Assembly: GCA_910579845.1 (NCBI GenBank)
Contig: CAJTWL010000022.1
Coordinates: 8,410 to 34,542 of the forward strand
Direction: 5' to 3'
Length of the DNA: 26,133 bases
DNA from: an uncultured Muribaculaceae bacterium
GTDB taxonomy: Bacteria; Bacteroidota; Bacteroidia; Bacteroidales; Muribaculaceae
Position 1 is the first letter of the stretch. Each line of letters begins with the position of its first letter. The notes under the pieces are model-generated. The model saw only the letters and a program-made list of their open reading frames with translations. It made no database searches and was not told where the DNA came from. Shown piece by piece: positions 16,605 to 25,311 of this stretch. The translations under genes were made by a program, and so were the position numbers.

Positions 16605-16625
16605 AAAATATCACAATTATAAATT

Positions 16626-17237
16626 ATGAGTATTACGATTGATGTCGCTTGCGACGAGCATCAGGTATACGCCGATTATATCTGCAATTTGATTTATGAA
16701 TCCGCATTGCAGCGAGGCACAGGTATCGCGCGCCGTTCTCCTGAATATATCGCATCAAAAATAAAAGGGGGGAAAGCCGTAGTAGCGCTTGATGGAGACC
16801 GGCTTGTAGGTTTCAGCTATATCGAATGCTGGGGACATGGCGATTTTATCGCCACTTCCGGACTTATAGTGGATCCTCAGTATCGTCATCAGGGACTTGC
16901 TGAGAAAATCAAGCAGAAAACGTTCGAACTGGCACGCAAGCGTTTTCCGTATGCCAAGATATTCTCCATCACCACGTCATTGCCTGTGATGAAACTTAAC
17001 ACCCGTCTCGGTTATGTTCCGGTAACATTTTCCGAGTTGACCGATGACAAGGAGTTCTGGGGGGCATGCAAAGGTTGTATCAATTATGATGTGCTTTGCC
17101 GCAACAACAATACAAGATGTATATGCACCGGGATGCTGTATGATCCGGCACAGCATAATGAAGGCAAATCGAGTGGCAGATTGCGTCCGTATTTTATATG
17201 GATAGGCAATAGGATCAAGAAAATATTTCATTTTTAA
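16626..17237 (+). CDS. GNAT N-acyltransferase, probable N-acylglutamate synthase (argA role)
   Basis: The 203-residue protein has a GNAT fold with the acyl-CoA pyrophosphate loop at Q85-YRHQGLA (motif R/Q-x-x-G-x-A). As the first gene of a complete arginine operon it fills the slot of the missing argA, acylating glutamate in the first committed step. In Bacteroidota the pathway is known to use N-succinyl intermediates, so succinyl-CoA may be the donor; this is inference. It is much shorter than classic ArgA, which carries an amino-acid kinase domain. A cysteine cluster in the C-terminal part (C148-x2-C151-x6-C158-x6-C165-x-C167) suggests a metal site. argG follows after 53 bp. Confidence 0.8.
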   Translation: MSITIDVACDEHQVYADYICNLIYESALQRGTGIARRSPEYIASKIKGGKAVVALDGDRLVGFSYIECWGHGDFIATSGLIVDPQYRHQGLAEKIKQKTFELARKRFPYAKIFSITTSLPVMKLNTRLGYVPVTFSELTDDKEFWGACKGCINYDVLCRNNNTRCICTGMLYDPAQHNEGKSSGRLRPYFIWIGNRIKKIFHF

Positions 17238-17290
17238 GTAATAAAGATTAAACGATATAAATATAATACTCTCAATATATTCAGAAAGTT

Positions 17291-18505
17291 ATGAGCAAGA
17301 AAGTAGTATTGGCATATAGTGGAGGTCTGGATACCTCTTACGCAGTAAAATATCTCAGTGAGGAACTCGGATATGAAGTATATACGGCGCTGGCTAATAC
17401 CGGCGGTTTCACACCGGAGGAATGTGAACGGATCGGGGAGCGCGCTGTCGCTTTAGGCGCAAAAGAGCATGTCACACTTGATATAGAGAAGGATTATTAT
17501 GAGAAATGTATCCGTTATATGATTTATGGCAATATTTTAAGAAACTCTACATATCCGATATCTGTAAGTTCCGAGAGAACGTTCCAGGCTCTTGCCATTA
17601 TCAATTATGCCAAAAGCATAGGCGCGGACGCAATAGCACATGGTTCCACAGGCGCCGGAAACGATCAGGTGCGTTTTGACCTTACTTTCAAAGTGCTCGC
17701 ACCGGAGATCGAGATAATAACTCCGACGCGAGACCTTGGTCTTACACGTGAATATGAGATCGAGTACTTGCGTTCACACGGTGTGGAGGCTGACTTCAAG
17801 AAGATGGAGTATTCTATAAATAAAGGTCTTTGGGGTACATCTATAGGAGGGAAAGAGACATTGCGCGCCAACGAGACTCTTCCTGAGGAGGCGTATCCGT
17901 CGCAGGTCACACGCACGGAGCCGTCGGTCATGACTTTGACTTTCGACAAAGGTGAATTGAAATCGGTTGACGGAGTGTTATATGCCGACCCTGTGGATGC
18001 AATCCGTAAAGTCGAGGAGATCGGTGCCGCATATGGAATCGGCAGGGACATGCACATCGGTGACACTATAATCGGTATCAAGGGTCGTGTAGGTTTTGAG
18101 GCCGCCGCTCCTGTCCTTATCATAAATGCCCATCGTATGCTTGAGAAGCATACCCTTACCAAGTGGCAGGCTTATTGGAAAGAGCAGGTAGCCAACTGGT
18201 ATGGTATGTTCCTGCATGAGGCGCAGTATCTTGAACCGGTTATGCGGGATATTGAGAAGATGCTTGAAAGTTCACAGCGTAATGTTACAGGAGAGGTTAT
18301 CATTAATCTTCGTCCTCTGGGTTATACACTTGTCGGAGTCAATACAGACTACGATCTGATGAAGACCGACTTCGGTGAGTACGGCGAGGTAAATACCGGA
18401 TGGAGCGCCGATGATGTGAAAGGGTTTACAACAATATATGCCAATCCGCTGAGAGTGTACGGCGCGATGTTGAAACGTAACGGCAAAACTTTCGACAATG
18501 ATTAA
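17291..18505 (+). CDS. argG: Argininosuccinate synthase
   Basis: The 404-residue product has the PP-loop ATP-binding motif AYSGGLDTS at residues 8-16 and full family length. It joins citrulline and aspartate with ATP to give argininosuccinate. The body carries typical substrate-binding text such as AHGSTGAGNDQVRFD. The stop overlaps the argC start by 8 bp, showing tight coupling. Being second in the operon, ahead of the acyl steps, is unusual by pathway order but common in Bacteroidales. Confidence 0.97.
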   Translation: MSKKVVLAYSGGLDTSYAVKYLSEELGYEVYTALANTGGFTPEECERIGERAVALGAKEHVTLDIEKDYYEKCIRYMIYGNILRNSTYPISVSSERTFQALAIINYAKSIGADAIAHGSTGAGNDQVRFDLTFKVLAPEIEIITPTRDLGLTREYEIEYLRSHGVEADFKKMEYSINKGLWGTSIGGKETLRANETLPEEAYPSQVTRTEPSVMTLTFDKGELKSVDGVLYADPVDAIRKVEEIGAAYGIGRDMHIGDTIIGIKGRVGFEAAAPVLIINAHRMLEKHTLTKWQAYWKEQVANWYGMFLHEAQYLEPVMRDIEKMLESSQRNVTGEVIINLRPLGYTLVGVNTDYDLMKTDFGEYGEVNTGWSADDVKGFTTIYANPLRVYGAMLKRNGKTFDND

Positions 18506-19466
18506 AGTCTCGATTATAGGAGGAGCCGGATATACAGCCGGGGAACTTATACGTCTACTTGTAAACCATCCGAAGGCAGAGATTGTTTCTGTGCATAGCG
18601 TAAGCAATGCCGGCAAGAGAATAACAGACCTGCATACCGGACTCATCGGTGATACGGATCTTGTATTTGATAATGAGCCGGTATTAAATGGAGTGGATGT
18701 CGTATTCATGTGTACCCCGCATGGAAAAAGTTCGGAGTTCCTTTCTGAGAACAGGGTGGCTGATAATGTGAAGATCATAGATCTTTCACAGGATTTTCGA
18801 GATGAGACTTCCGGATTTGTATATGGTCTGCCGGAACTGAACAGTGATCGTGTGGCTAAAGCTGACAAGATAGCGAATCCCGGTTGCTTCGCCACTGCTA
18901 TTCAGCTGGCACTGTTGCCGGCGGCAAAAGCGGGAATTATCGAAGGTCCGGTGGAGGTGACGGCCATTACCGGTTCCACCGGTGCCGGTGTAAAGCCTAC
19001 AGCCACGACACATTTCAGCTATCGCAACTCAAATGTCTCGACATATAAGGAATTCTCTCATCAGCATCTTGCTGAAATAAGCCGCTCATTAGCGTTCTTG
19101 TCACCGTCAGATGTCGCACCGCAGATAAACTTTGTCCCTGTACGAGGAGATTTTGCAAGAGGAATTTTCGCGTCTGTATACTTTCATTCGGATATGTCGG
19201 AGGAGGATGTGGTGAAATTGTATCAGGACTATTATGCAGATGCTTCTTTCACACATGTAGTGACGGATCATACCATAGATCTCAAACAGGTTGTAAATAC
19301 CAATAAGGCTCTTGTCCATGTGGCACGGCATGGTGGACTCATCCATGTGACGTCCGTTATCGACAATCTGCTTAAAGGCGCGTCCGGACAGGCTGTCGAG
19401 AATATGAATATCGCTTTCGGTCTGGATCCCCGTGAGGGTCTGCGCCTGAAAGCTTCAGCTTTTTAA
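18498..19466 (+). CDS. argC: N-acyl-gamma-glutamyl-phosphate reductase
   Basis: The 322-residue protein shows the NADPH-binding start IIGGAGYTAGELIRLL and the catalytic Cys in NPGCFAT (C130). It reduces acylglutamyl phosphate to the semialdehyde. The acyl group is probably succinyl in this lineage. The start lies inside the end of argG (8-bp overlap), and argD follows after 12 bp. Confidence 0.97.
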   Translation: MIKVSIIGGAGYTAGELIRLLVNHPKAEIVSVHSVSNAGKRITDLHTGLIGDTDLVFDNEPVLNGVDVVFMCTPHGKSSEFLSENRVADNVKIIDLSQDFRDETSGFVYGLPELNSDRVAKADKIANPGCFATAIQLALLPAAKAGIIEGPVEVTAITGSTGAGVKPTATTHFSYRNSNVSTYKEFSHQHLAEISRSLAFLSPSDVAPQINFVPVRGDFARGIFASVYFHSDMSEEDVVKLYQDYYADASFTHVVTDHTIDLKQVVNTNKALVHVARHGGLIHVTSVIDNLLKGASGQAVENMNIAFGLDPREGLRLKASAF

Positions 19467-19478
19467 AATTGTTTACTT

Positions 19479-20606
19479 ATGAACACTTTTGATGTATATT
19501 CCTTATATCCTGTAGAGCCGGTAAAGGGCTGTGGAAACTATGTGTATACTGCAGACTCTACCGAATATCTTGATCTTTACGGAGGACATGCAGTTATCTC
19601 TATCGGTCATGCCCATCCGCATTATGTGGAGGCTGTTTCAAGACAAGTTGCAAATCTTGGCTTTTATTCCAATTCGGTGGAGAATTCTCTACAGACCCGG
19701 CTGGCTGAGAAACTTGGGAAGCTGTCAGGTTACGAGGACTATTCTCTCTTCCTTTGCAATTCAGGAGCGGAGGCAAATGAAAATGCATTGAAGCTCGCTT
19801 CTTTTCACACCGGCAAGAAGAGGGTTCTCGCTTTCAATAAGGCGTTCCATGGTCGTACCTCAGGCGCGGTGGCAGTGACAGACAATCCTAAAATCCAGTC
19901 TCCGTTCAATTGCGGACATGAAGTCGACTTTGTGTCTCTTGGAGATATCGATGCTGTTGAAAAAGTTCTTTCCCAAGGCGATACTGCCGCTGTGATAATA
20001 GAGGGCATTCAGGGAGTGGCAGGTATACGTGTCCCCTCCGATGAATTTATGCGCCAGCTCAGGGAAGTCACCCGTCGCCATGATGTTGTGCTGATTCTTG
20101 ATGAAGTGCAGTCCGGCTATGGACGAACCGGAAAATTCTTTGCTCATCAGCATTCCGGAATAAGACCGGATCTGATCACTGTGGCAAAGGGGATGGGTAA
20201 TGGTTTCCCGATAGGAGGAGTGCTTGTTTCCCCGGAGTTCAAAGCCACAAAGGGTATGCTCGGCACTACATTCGGAGGGAATCATCTCGGATGTGCCGCA
20301 GCTCTCGCAGTGCTCGATGTTATTGATGATGAGAATCTTCTGGATAATGCGGCTGAAGTCGGGGAATATGCCCTTGCACGTCTTAAGGAGTTGGAAGCCA
20401 CAGGAAAAATCAAGGATGTCAGGGGACGGGGACTCATGATAGGTTTTGATATAGAGGGAGACGCCTCAGTCGGACGAAAGAGATTGCTTCTTGAGCATCA
20501 TATATTTACAGGAGGTGCGGGTGCTAACACAATCAGGCTTCTTCCTGCATTGAATGTGACGGAAAAACATATTGACCAATTTATAAACGCTCTGAAAACA
20601 TTATGA
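19479..20606 (+). CDS. argD: N-acylornithine aminotransferase
   Basis: This is a 375-residue class-III PLP aminotransferase. The cofactor Lys lies in TVAKGMGNG (K237) and the Asp partner in ILDEVQSGYGRTG (D208). CNSGAEANENALKLA (93-107) forms the phosphate cup. It transaminates acylglutamate semialdehyde with glutamate to give acylornithine. The stop overlaps the next ATG as ATGA. Confidence 0.96.
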   Translation: MNTFDVYSLYPVEPVKGCGNYVYTADSTEYLDLYGGHAVISIGHAHPHYVEAVSRQVANLGFYSNSVENSLQTRLAEKLGKLSGYEDYSLFLCNSGAEANENALKLASFHTGKKRVLAFNKAFHGRTSGAVAVTDNPKIQSPFNCGHEVDFVSLGDIDAVEKVLSQGDTAAVIIEGIQGVAGIRVPSDEFMRQLREVTRRHDVVLILDEVQSGYGRTGKFFAHQHSGIRPDLITVAKGMGNGFPIGGVLVSPEFKATKGMLGTTFGGNHLGCAAALAVLDVIDDENLLDNAAEVGEYALARLKELEATGKIKDVRGRGLMIGFDIEGDASVGRKRLLLEHHIFTGGAGANTIRLLPALNVTEKHIDQFINALKTL

Positions 20607-21556
20607 TACAGTTTACATCAGTAAAGGATATCGGTCCGCTTGACAAGGCGGTTGCTGAAGCTCTCGAAATAAAGAAAAACCGTTTCGGTTACGAGCATCT
20701 CGGTCGTCACCGCACTCTCCTGATGGTTTTCTTCAACTCCAGTCTCCGCACCCGTCTGTCTACTCAGAAGGCAGCCATGAATTTGGGAATGAACGTCATA
20801 GTGCTTGATGTGAATCAAGGAGCGTGGAAGCTTGAGACCGAACGAGGTGTGATAATGGATGGAGACAAGGCTGAACATCTTATCGAGGCAATCCCGGTTA
20901 TGGCAAGTTATTGTGACATAATAGGAGTGCGCTCATTTGCATCTCTTACCGATCGTGATGCCGATTACAATGAAGTTGTATTGAACCAGTTTATCCGCTA
21001 TTCAGGCAAACCTGTGTTTTCCATGGAGGCGGCAACAAGGCATCCTTTGCAAAGCTTTGCTGACCTTATTACAATTGAAGAACATCGTATTGTCGACCGT
21101 CCGAAAGTTGTCCTGACATGGGCACCGCATCCTAAGGCGCTGCCTCAGGCGGTGGCCAATTCATTCAGTGAATGGATGACACAGGCGAATGTCGATTTCG
21201 TAATAACACATCCCGAGGGATATGAGCTTGACCCCCGGTTCACAGCCGGTGCCAAGATAGAATATGACCGCCGCAAGGCTTTTGAAGGCGCTGATTTCAT
21301 ATATGCTAAAAACTGGTCGGCATATACAGGAAACAATTATGGCAAAGTCATAAACACAGACCGCGCATGGACTGTGGACACGGATATAATGGCAATTACA
21401 AACAATGCGAAGTTCATGCATTGTCTTCCTGTCCGTCGTAATATGATTGTGACTGATGACGTGATAGAATCACCGCAAAGTCTGGTTATTCCGGAAGCCG
21501 CGAATCGCGAGATCTCCGCACAGACAGTGTTGAAGAGAATGCTTGAAAGCTTATGA
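20603..21556 (+). CDS. argF': N-succinylornithine carbamoyltransferase (SOTCase)
   Basis: The 317-residue transcarbamylase has the carbamoyl-phosphate motif SSLRTR (46-51), HPLQ (147-150) and HCLPVRRN (273-280). These are forms of the N-acylornithine branch (Bacteroides fragilis SOTCase, Xanthomonas AOTCase) rather than of ordinary OTC. The overall sequence is very close to the B. fragilis enzyme as I remember it. The specificity position (residue 90) is Ala here, codon 20870-20872, where B. fragilis has Pro and the acetyl-specific enzyme Glu. It carbamoylates succinylornithine to succinylcitrulline. ATGA overlaps link it to both argD and argB. Confidence 0.93.
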   Translation: MIQFTSVKDIGPLDKAVAEALEIKKNRFGYEHLGRHRTLLMVFFNSSLRTRLSTQKAAMNLGMNVIVLDVNQGAWKLETERGVIMDGDKAEHLIEAIPVMASYCDIIGVRSFASLTDRDADYNEVVLNQFIRYSGKPVFSMEAATRHPLQSFADLITIEEHRIVDRPKVVLTWAPHPKALPQAVANSFSEWMTQANVDFVITHPEGYELDPRFTAGAKIEYDRRKAFEGADFIYAKNWSAYTGNNYGKVINTDRAWTVDTDIMAITNNAKFMHCLPVRRNMIVTDDVIESPQSLVIPEAANREISAQTVLKRMLESL

Positions 21557-22326
21557 GAGAGCATATCAATGTAGTGAAGATAGGCGGAGCTGTTCTTGAA
21601 TCCGATACGGACAGAGAAAAGTTCCTTCGTCGTTTTGCATCTCTTCCGTCTCCTAAAGTCCTTATACATGGAGGTGGACGAACGGCGACAAAGGTTGCTG
21701 AATCTATGGGGATAGAATCACATTTTATCAACGGTCGTCGGGTTACATCTCCCGACATGAGAGATGTGGCAGTGATGGTATATGCCGGACTCGTCAATAA
21801 AAATGTGGTGGCGGCTCTTAATGCCGATGGCTGTCGTGCCATAGGGCTTACAGGAGCTGACGCTTTCACTGTAATGTCTGTGCGCCGGTCTTCGGAACCG
21901 GTGGACTACGGTGAGGTGGGAGACGTTAAATCCGTGGATGCCGATGGTGTGGCATCCTTGATAAGCGCAGGCTTTACACCTGTATTTTGTGCTATAACGG
22001 CTTCAGCTGAAGGAAATCTTCTGAATACAAATGCAGACACCGTAGCCACTGAAATAGCCTGTGCTCTCGCTTCGCGATATGACGTCTCACTGACCATGGC
22101 TTTTGAAAAGGATGGTGTGATGTCGGATGTTGATAATCCGGATTCAGTGATTACGGAGATCAGCTGTGAATCTTTCACACGGTTGAAAGATGAGGGAATA
22201 GTGAACGGAGGTATGATTCCGAAGATAGAAAATGCCCTGATGGCTGTTGGTCGGGGAGTGAAGGAGGTTGTAATACAGAATTATTCCGCGTTGGGTGATT
22301 CGACGGGAACACGTATATGTCTATGA
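21553..22326 (+). CDS. argB: N-acylglutamate kinase
   Basis: The 257-residue amino-acid kinase family protein carries KIGGAVL (K9), IHGGGR (38-43) and the FINGRRVT region, all of the acetylglutamate kinase type. It phosphorylates N-acylglutamate at the gamma carboxyl. It lacks the N-terminal helix of the arginine-sensitive hexameric NAGKs, which suggests, as inference, that feedback inhibition by arginine may be weak. It starts in an ATGA overlap with argF'. Confidence 0.95.
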   Translation: MREHINVVKIGGAVLESDTDREKFLRRFASLPSPKVLIHGGGRTATKVAESMGIESHFINGRRVTSPDMRDVAVMVYAGLVNKNVVAALNADGCRAIGLTGADAFTVMSVRRSSEPVDYGEVGDVKSVDADGVASLISAGFTPVFCAITASAEGNLLNTNADTVATEIACALASRYDVSLTMAFEKDGVMSDVDNPDSVITEISCESFTRLKDEGIVNGGMIPKIENALMAVGRGVKEVVIQNYSALGDSTGTRICL

Positions 22327-23372
22327 CCCGGAATGCAGTTGAATTACTAAGCAGATTGATAGCGACTCCGTCTGTGTCACGTAATGAGGAGAATACTGCC
22401 GCTATACTTGCAGAATATCTTTCCGAAGCCGGATGTGAGGTCGAACGGATATATAACAATGTGATCGCACGTTCGGCTGACTGGCGGGAAGAACTGCCGG
22501 TATTGATGCTCAATTCCCATCACGACACGGTTCCGCCTGCCGCGTCCTATACACGCGATCCATATGCTCCGGAGTTGATAGACGGCCGGCTTTACGGTCT
22601 TGGCAGTAACGATGCCGGTGCTTCATTGGTTTCTATAGTGGAGACATTCGGAAATGTGCACAGGATGCAGCTGCCTTTCAATATTCTTCTTGTGCTTTCG
22701 GCTGAGGAGGAGTGCTCGGGAGAGAAGGGATTCAGAGGAATATACCCTCAGCTGGGGAGAATAGACGCCGGCATTGTGGGGGAACCTACCGGTTTGCAGG
22801 CCGCTGTAGGCGAACGGGGACTTGTCGTGCTTGACTGTGTGTCGCATGGAGTAAGCGGTCATGCCGCCCGAAGAGAGGGAGTGAATGCGCTGTATGCCGC
22901 GGTCGACGATATAGAGAAGCTTCGTAATCTGTCATTTCCGAGGGTGTCAGGGCTCCTTGGAGATATAAGTGTCAATGTTACAATGATTCAGGCGGGTACA
23001 CGTCATAATGTGATACCGGATGAATGCAGATGGGTGGTGGATATCCGTACAACGGATGTCATGACGAATGAGGAAGTCGTGGAATATATCAGGACGGCGA
23101 TTCCGGAGACTGAAGTTATACCGCGGTCGACAAGAATACGCGCCTCGACGATAGCAGACAACCACCCGCTGGTTATTGCTGCCAAATCATTGGGAGCGTC
23201 AGTTTTTGTGTCCCCTACAACTTCCGATATGGCACTGATGCCTTTCCCGACCTTGAAAATAGGTCCCGGAGAATCATCGCGCTCTCACAGTGCCGATGAA
23301 TTTGTAAAGATAAGTGAGATATCAGACGGCATAAAATTCTATACCGATTTAATTAAAAATATCAGATTTTAA
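22323..23372 (+). CDS. argE: M20-family N-acylornithine/N-acylcitrulline deacylase
   Basis: This two-metal M20 peptidase-like enzyme shows H68-H-D70 (NSHHDTVP), D99 (GSNDAG), E130-E131 (SAEEE), E156 (GEPTG) and a late His (SRSHSADEF, H324), counted from the ATG at 22317. In this pathway it should release the acyl group from acylcitrulline. Two ATGs are close, at 22317 and 22323. The second gives the ATGA overlap seen at two earlier junctions and is preferred; the first adds only Met-Ser. argH follows after 20 bp. Confidence 0.93.
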   Translation: MTRNAVELLSRLIATPSVSRNEENTAAILAEYLSEAGCEVERIYNNVIARSADWREELPVLMLNSHHDTVPPAASYTRDPYAPELIDGRLYGLGSNDAGASLVSIVETFGNVHRMQLPFNILLVLSAEEECSGEKGFRGIYPQLGRIDAGIVGEPTGLQAAVGERGLVVLDCVSHGVSGHAARREGVNALYAAVDDIEKLRNLSFPRVSGLLGDISVNVTMIQAGTRHNVIPDECRWVVDIRTTDVMTNEEVVEYIRTAIPETEVIPRSTRIRASTIADNHPLVIAAKSLGASVFVSPTTSDMALMPFPTLKIGPGESSRSHSADEFVKISEISDGIKFYTDLIKNIRF

Positions 23373-23392
23373 AAGTAAACAAGCTCTAAAAT

Positions 23393-24691
23393 ATGGCAAT
23401 AAAACTTTGGGACAAAGGTACTGAACCTGACAAGATAATTGACAACTTCACGGTAGGCGATGACCGTAATCTGGATCTGAGGCTTGCTTTGCATGACGTG
23501 CACGGATCAATGGCTCACATAAGGATGCTTGAATCCATCGGATTGCTCGGTAAAGATGAGCTCCCTCCGCTGCTGGATGCGCTTTCTGAAATAGAGTCCG
23601 AGATAAAGGAAGGAAATTTTGAAATCGAACCGGGTGTAGAGGATGTGCATTCGCAGGTTGAGCTCATGCTTACCCGTCGTCTTGGAGATCTTGGCAAAAA
23701 GATTCATTCCGGAAGGTCGCGCAATGATCAGGTGCTTGTCGATCTCAAGCTTTTCTTCCGTGATGAGATCCTGAAGACTGTTGATTCAGTTGTAAGGCTG
23801 TTTGAATGTCTGCAGGATCTCAGTGAACGCTACAAAGATGTGCTCATGCCCGGCTATACACATCTGCAGGTGGCTATGCCTTCAAGTTTCGGCTTGTGGT
23901 TTGGCGCGTATGCCGAAACTCTTGTCGATGATCTGTGGATGATGTCCTCGGCATATCGCATAGTAAATCAGAATCCATTAGGTTCAGCAGCAGGTTATGG
24001 TTCCTCTTTTCCGCTCGATAGGGAGATGACCACCCGGTTGCTTGGTTTTGAAGATCTGAATTATAATGTCGTTGCAGCACAGATGAGCAGAGGTAAGTCG
24101 GAACGGGCGGTGGCTGTCGCTATTGCATCTGTAGCCGCGACGTTGGGGCGGCTTGCTATGGATGTGTGCCTGTACATGAGCCCTAACCAAGGGTTCATAT
24201 CTTTCCCGGATGAGTTTACCACGGGTTCTTCCATTATGCCGCATAAAAAGAATCCGGATGTGTTCGAGATAATCAGGGGAAAATGCAACAGGCTTCAGTC
24301 CGTGCCTAATGAGCTGGCTTTGATGATGGTCAATCTTCCTATGGGTTATCATCGCGACAACCAGTTGCTTAAGGATGTTATCTTCCCGACATTCGATGAA
24401 TTGCGGCAGTGTATGGATGTGGCTGTAATGACATTGAAACATGTCAGGGTGCGCAAGGATATTCTTGACTCAAAATTGTACGATTATATATTCACCGTAG
24501 AGGATGTGAATCGTATGACACTGGAAGGGATGCCTTTCCGCGAGGCTTATCGTACCATTGGACTGCAGGTAAATGCCGGAACATACAAACCCACAAGATG
24601 CATTAATCACACACATCTTGGAAGCATAGGCAATCTCGCCAATGACCGCATACGCGAGAAACTCGACCGCGTTCTCGCCCAGTTCAAATAA
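23393..24691 (+). CDS. argH: Argininosuccinate lyase
   Basis: The 432-residue protein contains the fumarase/aspartase superfamily signature GSSIMPHKKNP at 278-288, and HSGRSRNDQV near the N-terminal third. It splits argininosuccinate into arginine and fumarate, the last step. It ends the operon, and a strong terminator follows within 50 bp. Confidence 0.97.
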   Translation: MAIKLWDKGTEPDKIIDNFTVGDDRNLDLRLALHDVHGSMAHIRMLESIGLLGKDELPPLLDALSEIESEIKEGNFEIEPGVEDVHSQVELMLTRRLGDLGKKIHSGRSRNDQVLVDLKLFFRDEILKTVDSVVRLFECLQDLSERYKDVLMPGYTHLQVAMPSSFGLWFGAYAETLVDDLWMMSSAYRIVNQNPLGSAAGYGSSFPLDREMTTRLLGFEDLNYNVVAAQMSRGKSERAVAVAIASVAATLGRLAMDVCLYMSPNQGFISFPDEFTTGSSIMPHKKNPDVFEIIRGKCNRLQSVPNELALMMVNLPMGYHRDNQLLKDVIFPTFDELRQCMDVAVMTLKHVRVRKDILDSKLYDYIFTVEDVNRMTLEGMPFREAYRTIGLQVNAGTYKPTRCINHTHLGSIGNLANDRIREKLDRVLAQFK

Positions 24692-24737
24692 ACTATTGAT
24701 ATTTATTAAGAAATTTAGACAATTTCTAAAATATAAT

Positions 24738-24778
24738 AAGGTGTATCAGACCGGTTGGAGTCTGATACACCTTTGTTT
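24738..24778 (+). terminator. Rho-independent terminator after argH
   Basis: aaggtgtatcagac (24738-24751) and gtctgatacacctt (24760-24773) form a perfect 14-bp stem with an 8-nt loop, followed by tgttt. The convergent PepSY-like gene ends nearby, at 24805, so it may serve both strands. Confidence 0.9.
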
Positions 24779-24804
24779 ATGCGGTTAATGGCAATGAAGT
24801 TTTG

Positions 24805-25242
24805 TCAGTCGTCAAACCGGATGAAATTTCCTTGTTTGTCGAATTCCAGATCGAGATCGTTTGAAAGTTCTATTTCATAACCGTTGCGTTTTTTCTCTAT
24901 TCCGATAATTCTGGAACCTTTGTGGTTTTGTTTCACATATGTGGCAATTGCCGGAATTATAAAGCCGGATGGAACTGCCGATCCTCTGCTTACTTCCACA
25001 TCTTTCCAGTTTCCGTCACGATCGAATGATATTTCCGCACCATCGTTCATTACAACATCATATTCCGATATCATGCCGATATCCTTTTCGATTTTTATTA
25101 CGCTTACTTTGGATTTAAAGTTTTTTGCAAGTGTGGTTTGTGCACCCTTCGGCAGATCATTTACATTACGGGAGTATGTGTCTTTGGCGGAAGCCGCGAA
25201 AACAATCGTCATTACTGCCAATATTGTCAATAGTTTCTTCAT
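24805..25242 (-). CDS. Secreted PepSY-like (DUF2874) protein
   Basis: This is a 145-residue protein with a signal peptide (MKKLLTILAVMTIVFAASA, cut near residue 19). It carries two beta-rich repeats ending in the typical D..G.W/F pattern: YDVVMNDGAEISFDRDGNW, then YEIELSNDLDLEFDKQGNF. This is the putative beta-lactamase-inhibitor-like PepSY family common in Bacteroidales periplasm. The function is not established. It stands alone, convergent to argH. Confidence 0.8.
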   Translation of the reverse strand: MKKLLTILAVMTIVFAASAKDTYSRNVNDLPKGAQTTLAKNFKSKVSVIKIEKDIGMISEYDVVMNDGAEISFDRDGNWKDVEVSRGSAVPSGFIIPAIATYVKQNHKGSRIIGIEKKRNGYEIELSNDLDLEFDKQGNFIRFDD

Positions 25243-25311
25243 AATTAAACTTTATTAATTTTACTTAATATATAAATCTCTAACACTTGAATACGGTGAA
25301 AAGTTTCTTAG

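Larger units (their letters stand above)
16220..16625 (+). other. Leader region of the arginine operon
   Basis: The 406-bp gap between the MFS gene and the arginine operon is not empty. From left to right it holds a promoter (16280-16310), a small hairpin near the predicted transcript start, a 33-codon ORF with an arginine-rich run (16391-16492), a T-rich stretch with a repeated ttttataatc (about 16521 and 16544), and an 8-bp inverted pair ending 22 bp before the GNAT ATG. A predicted leader of about 310 nt is long enough for attenuation or a riboswitch. No known riboswitch was recognised. Confidence 0.55.
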
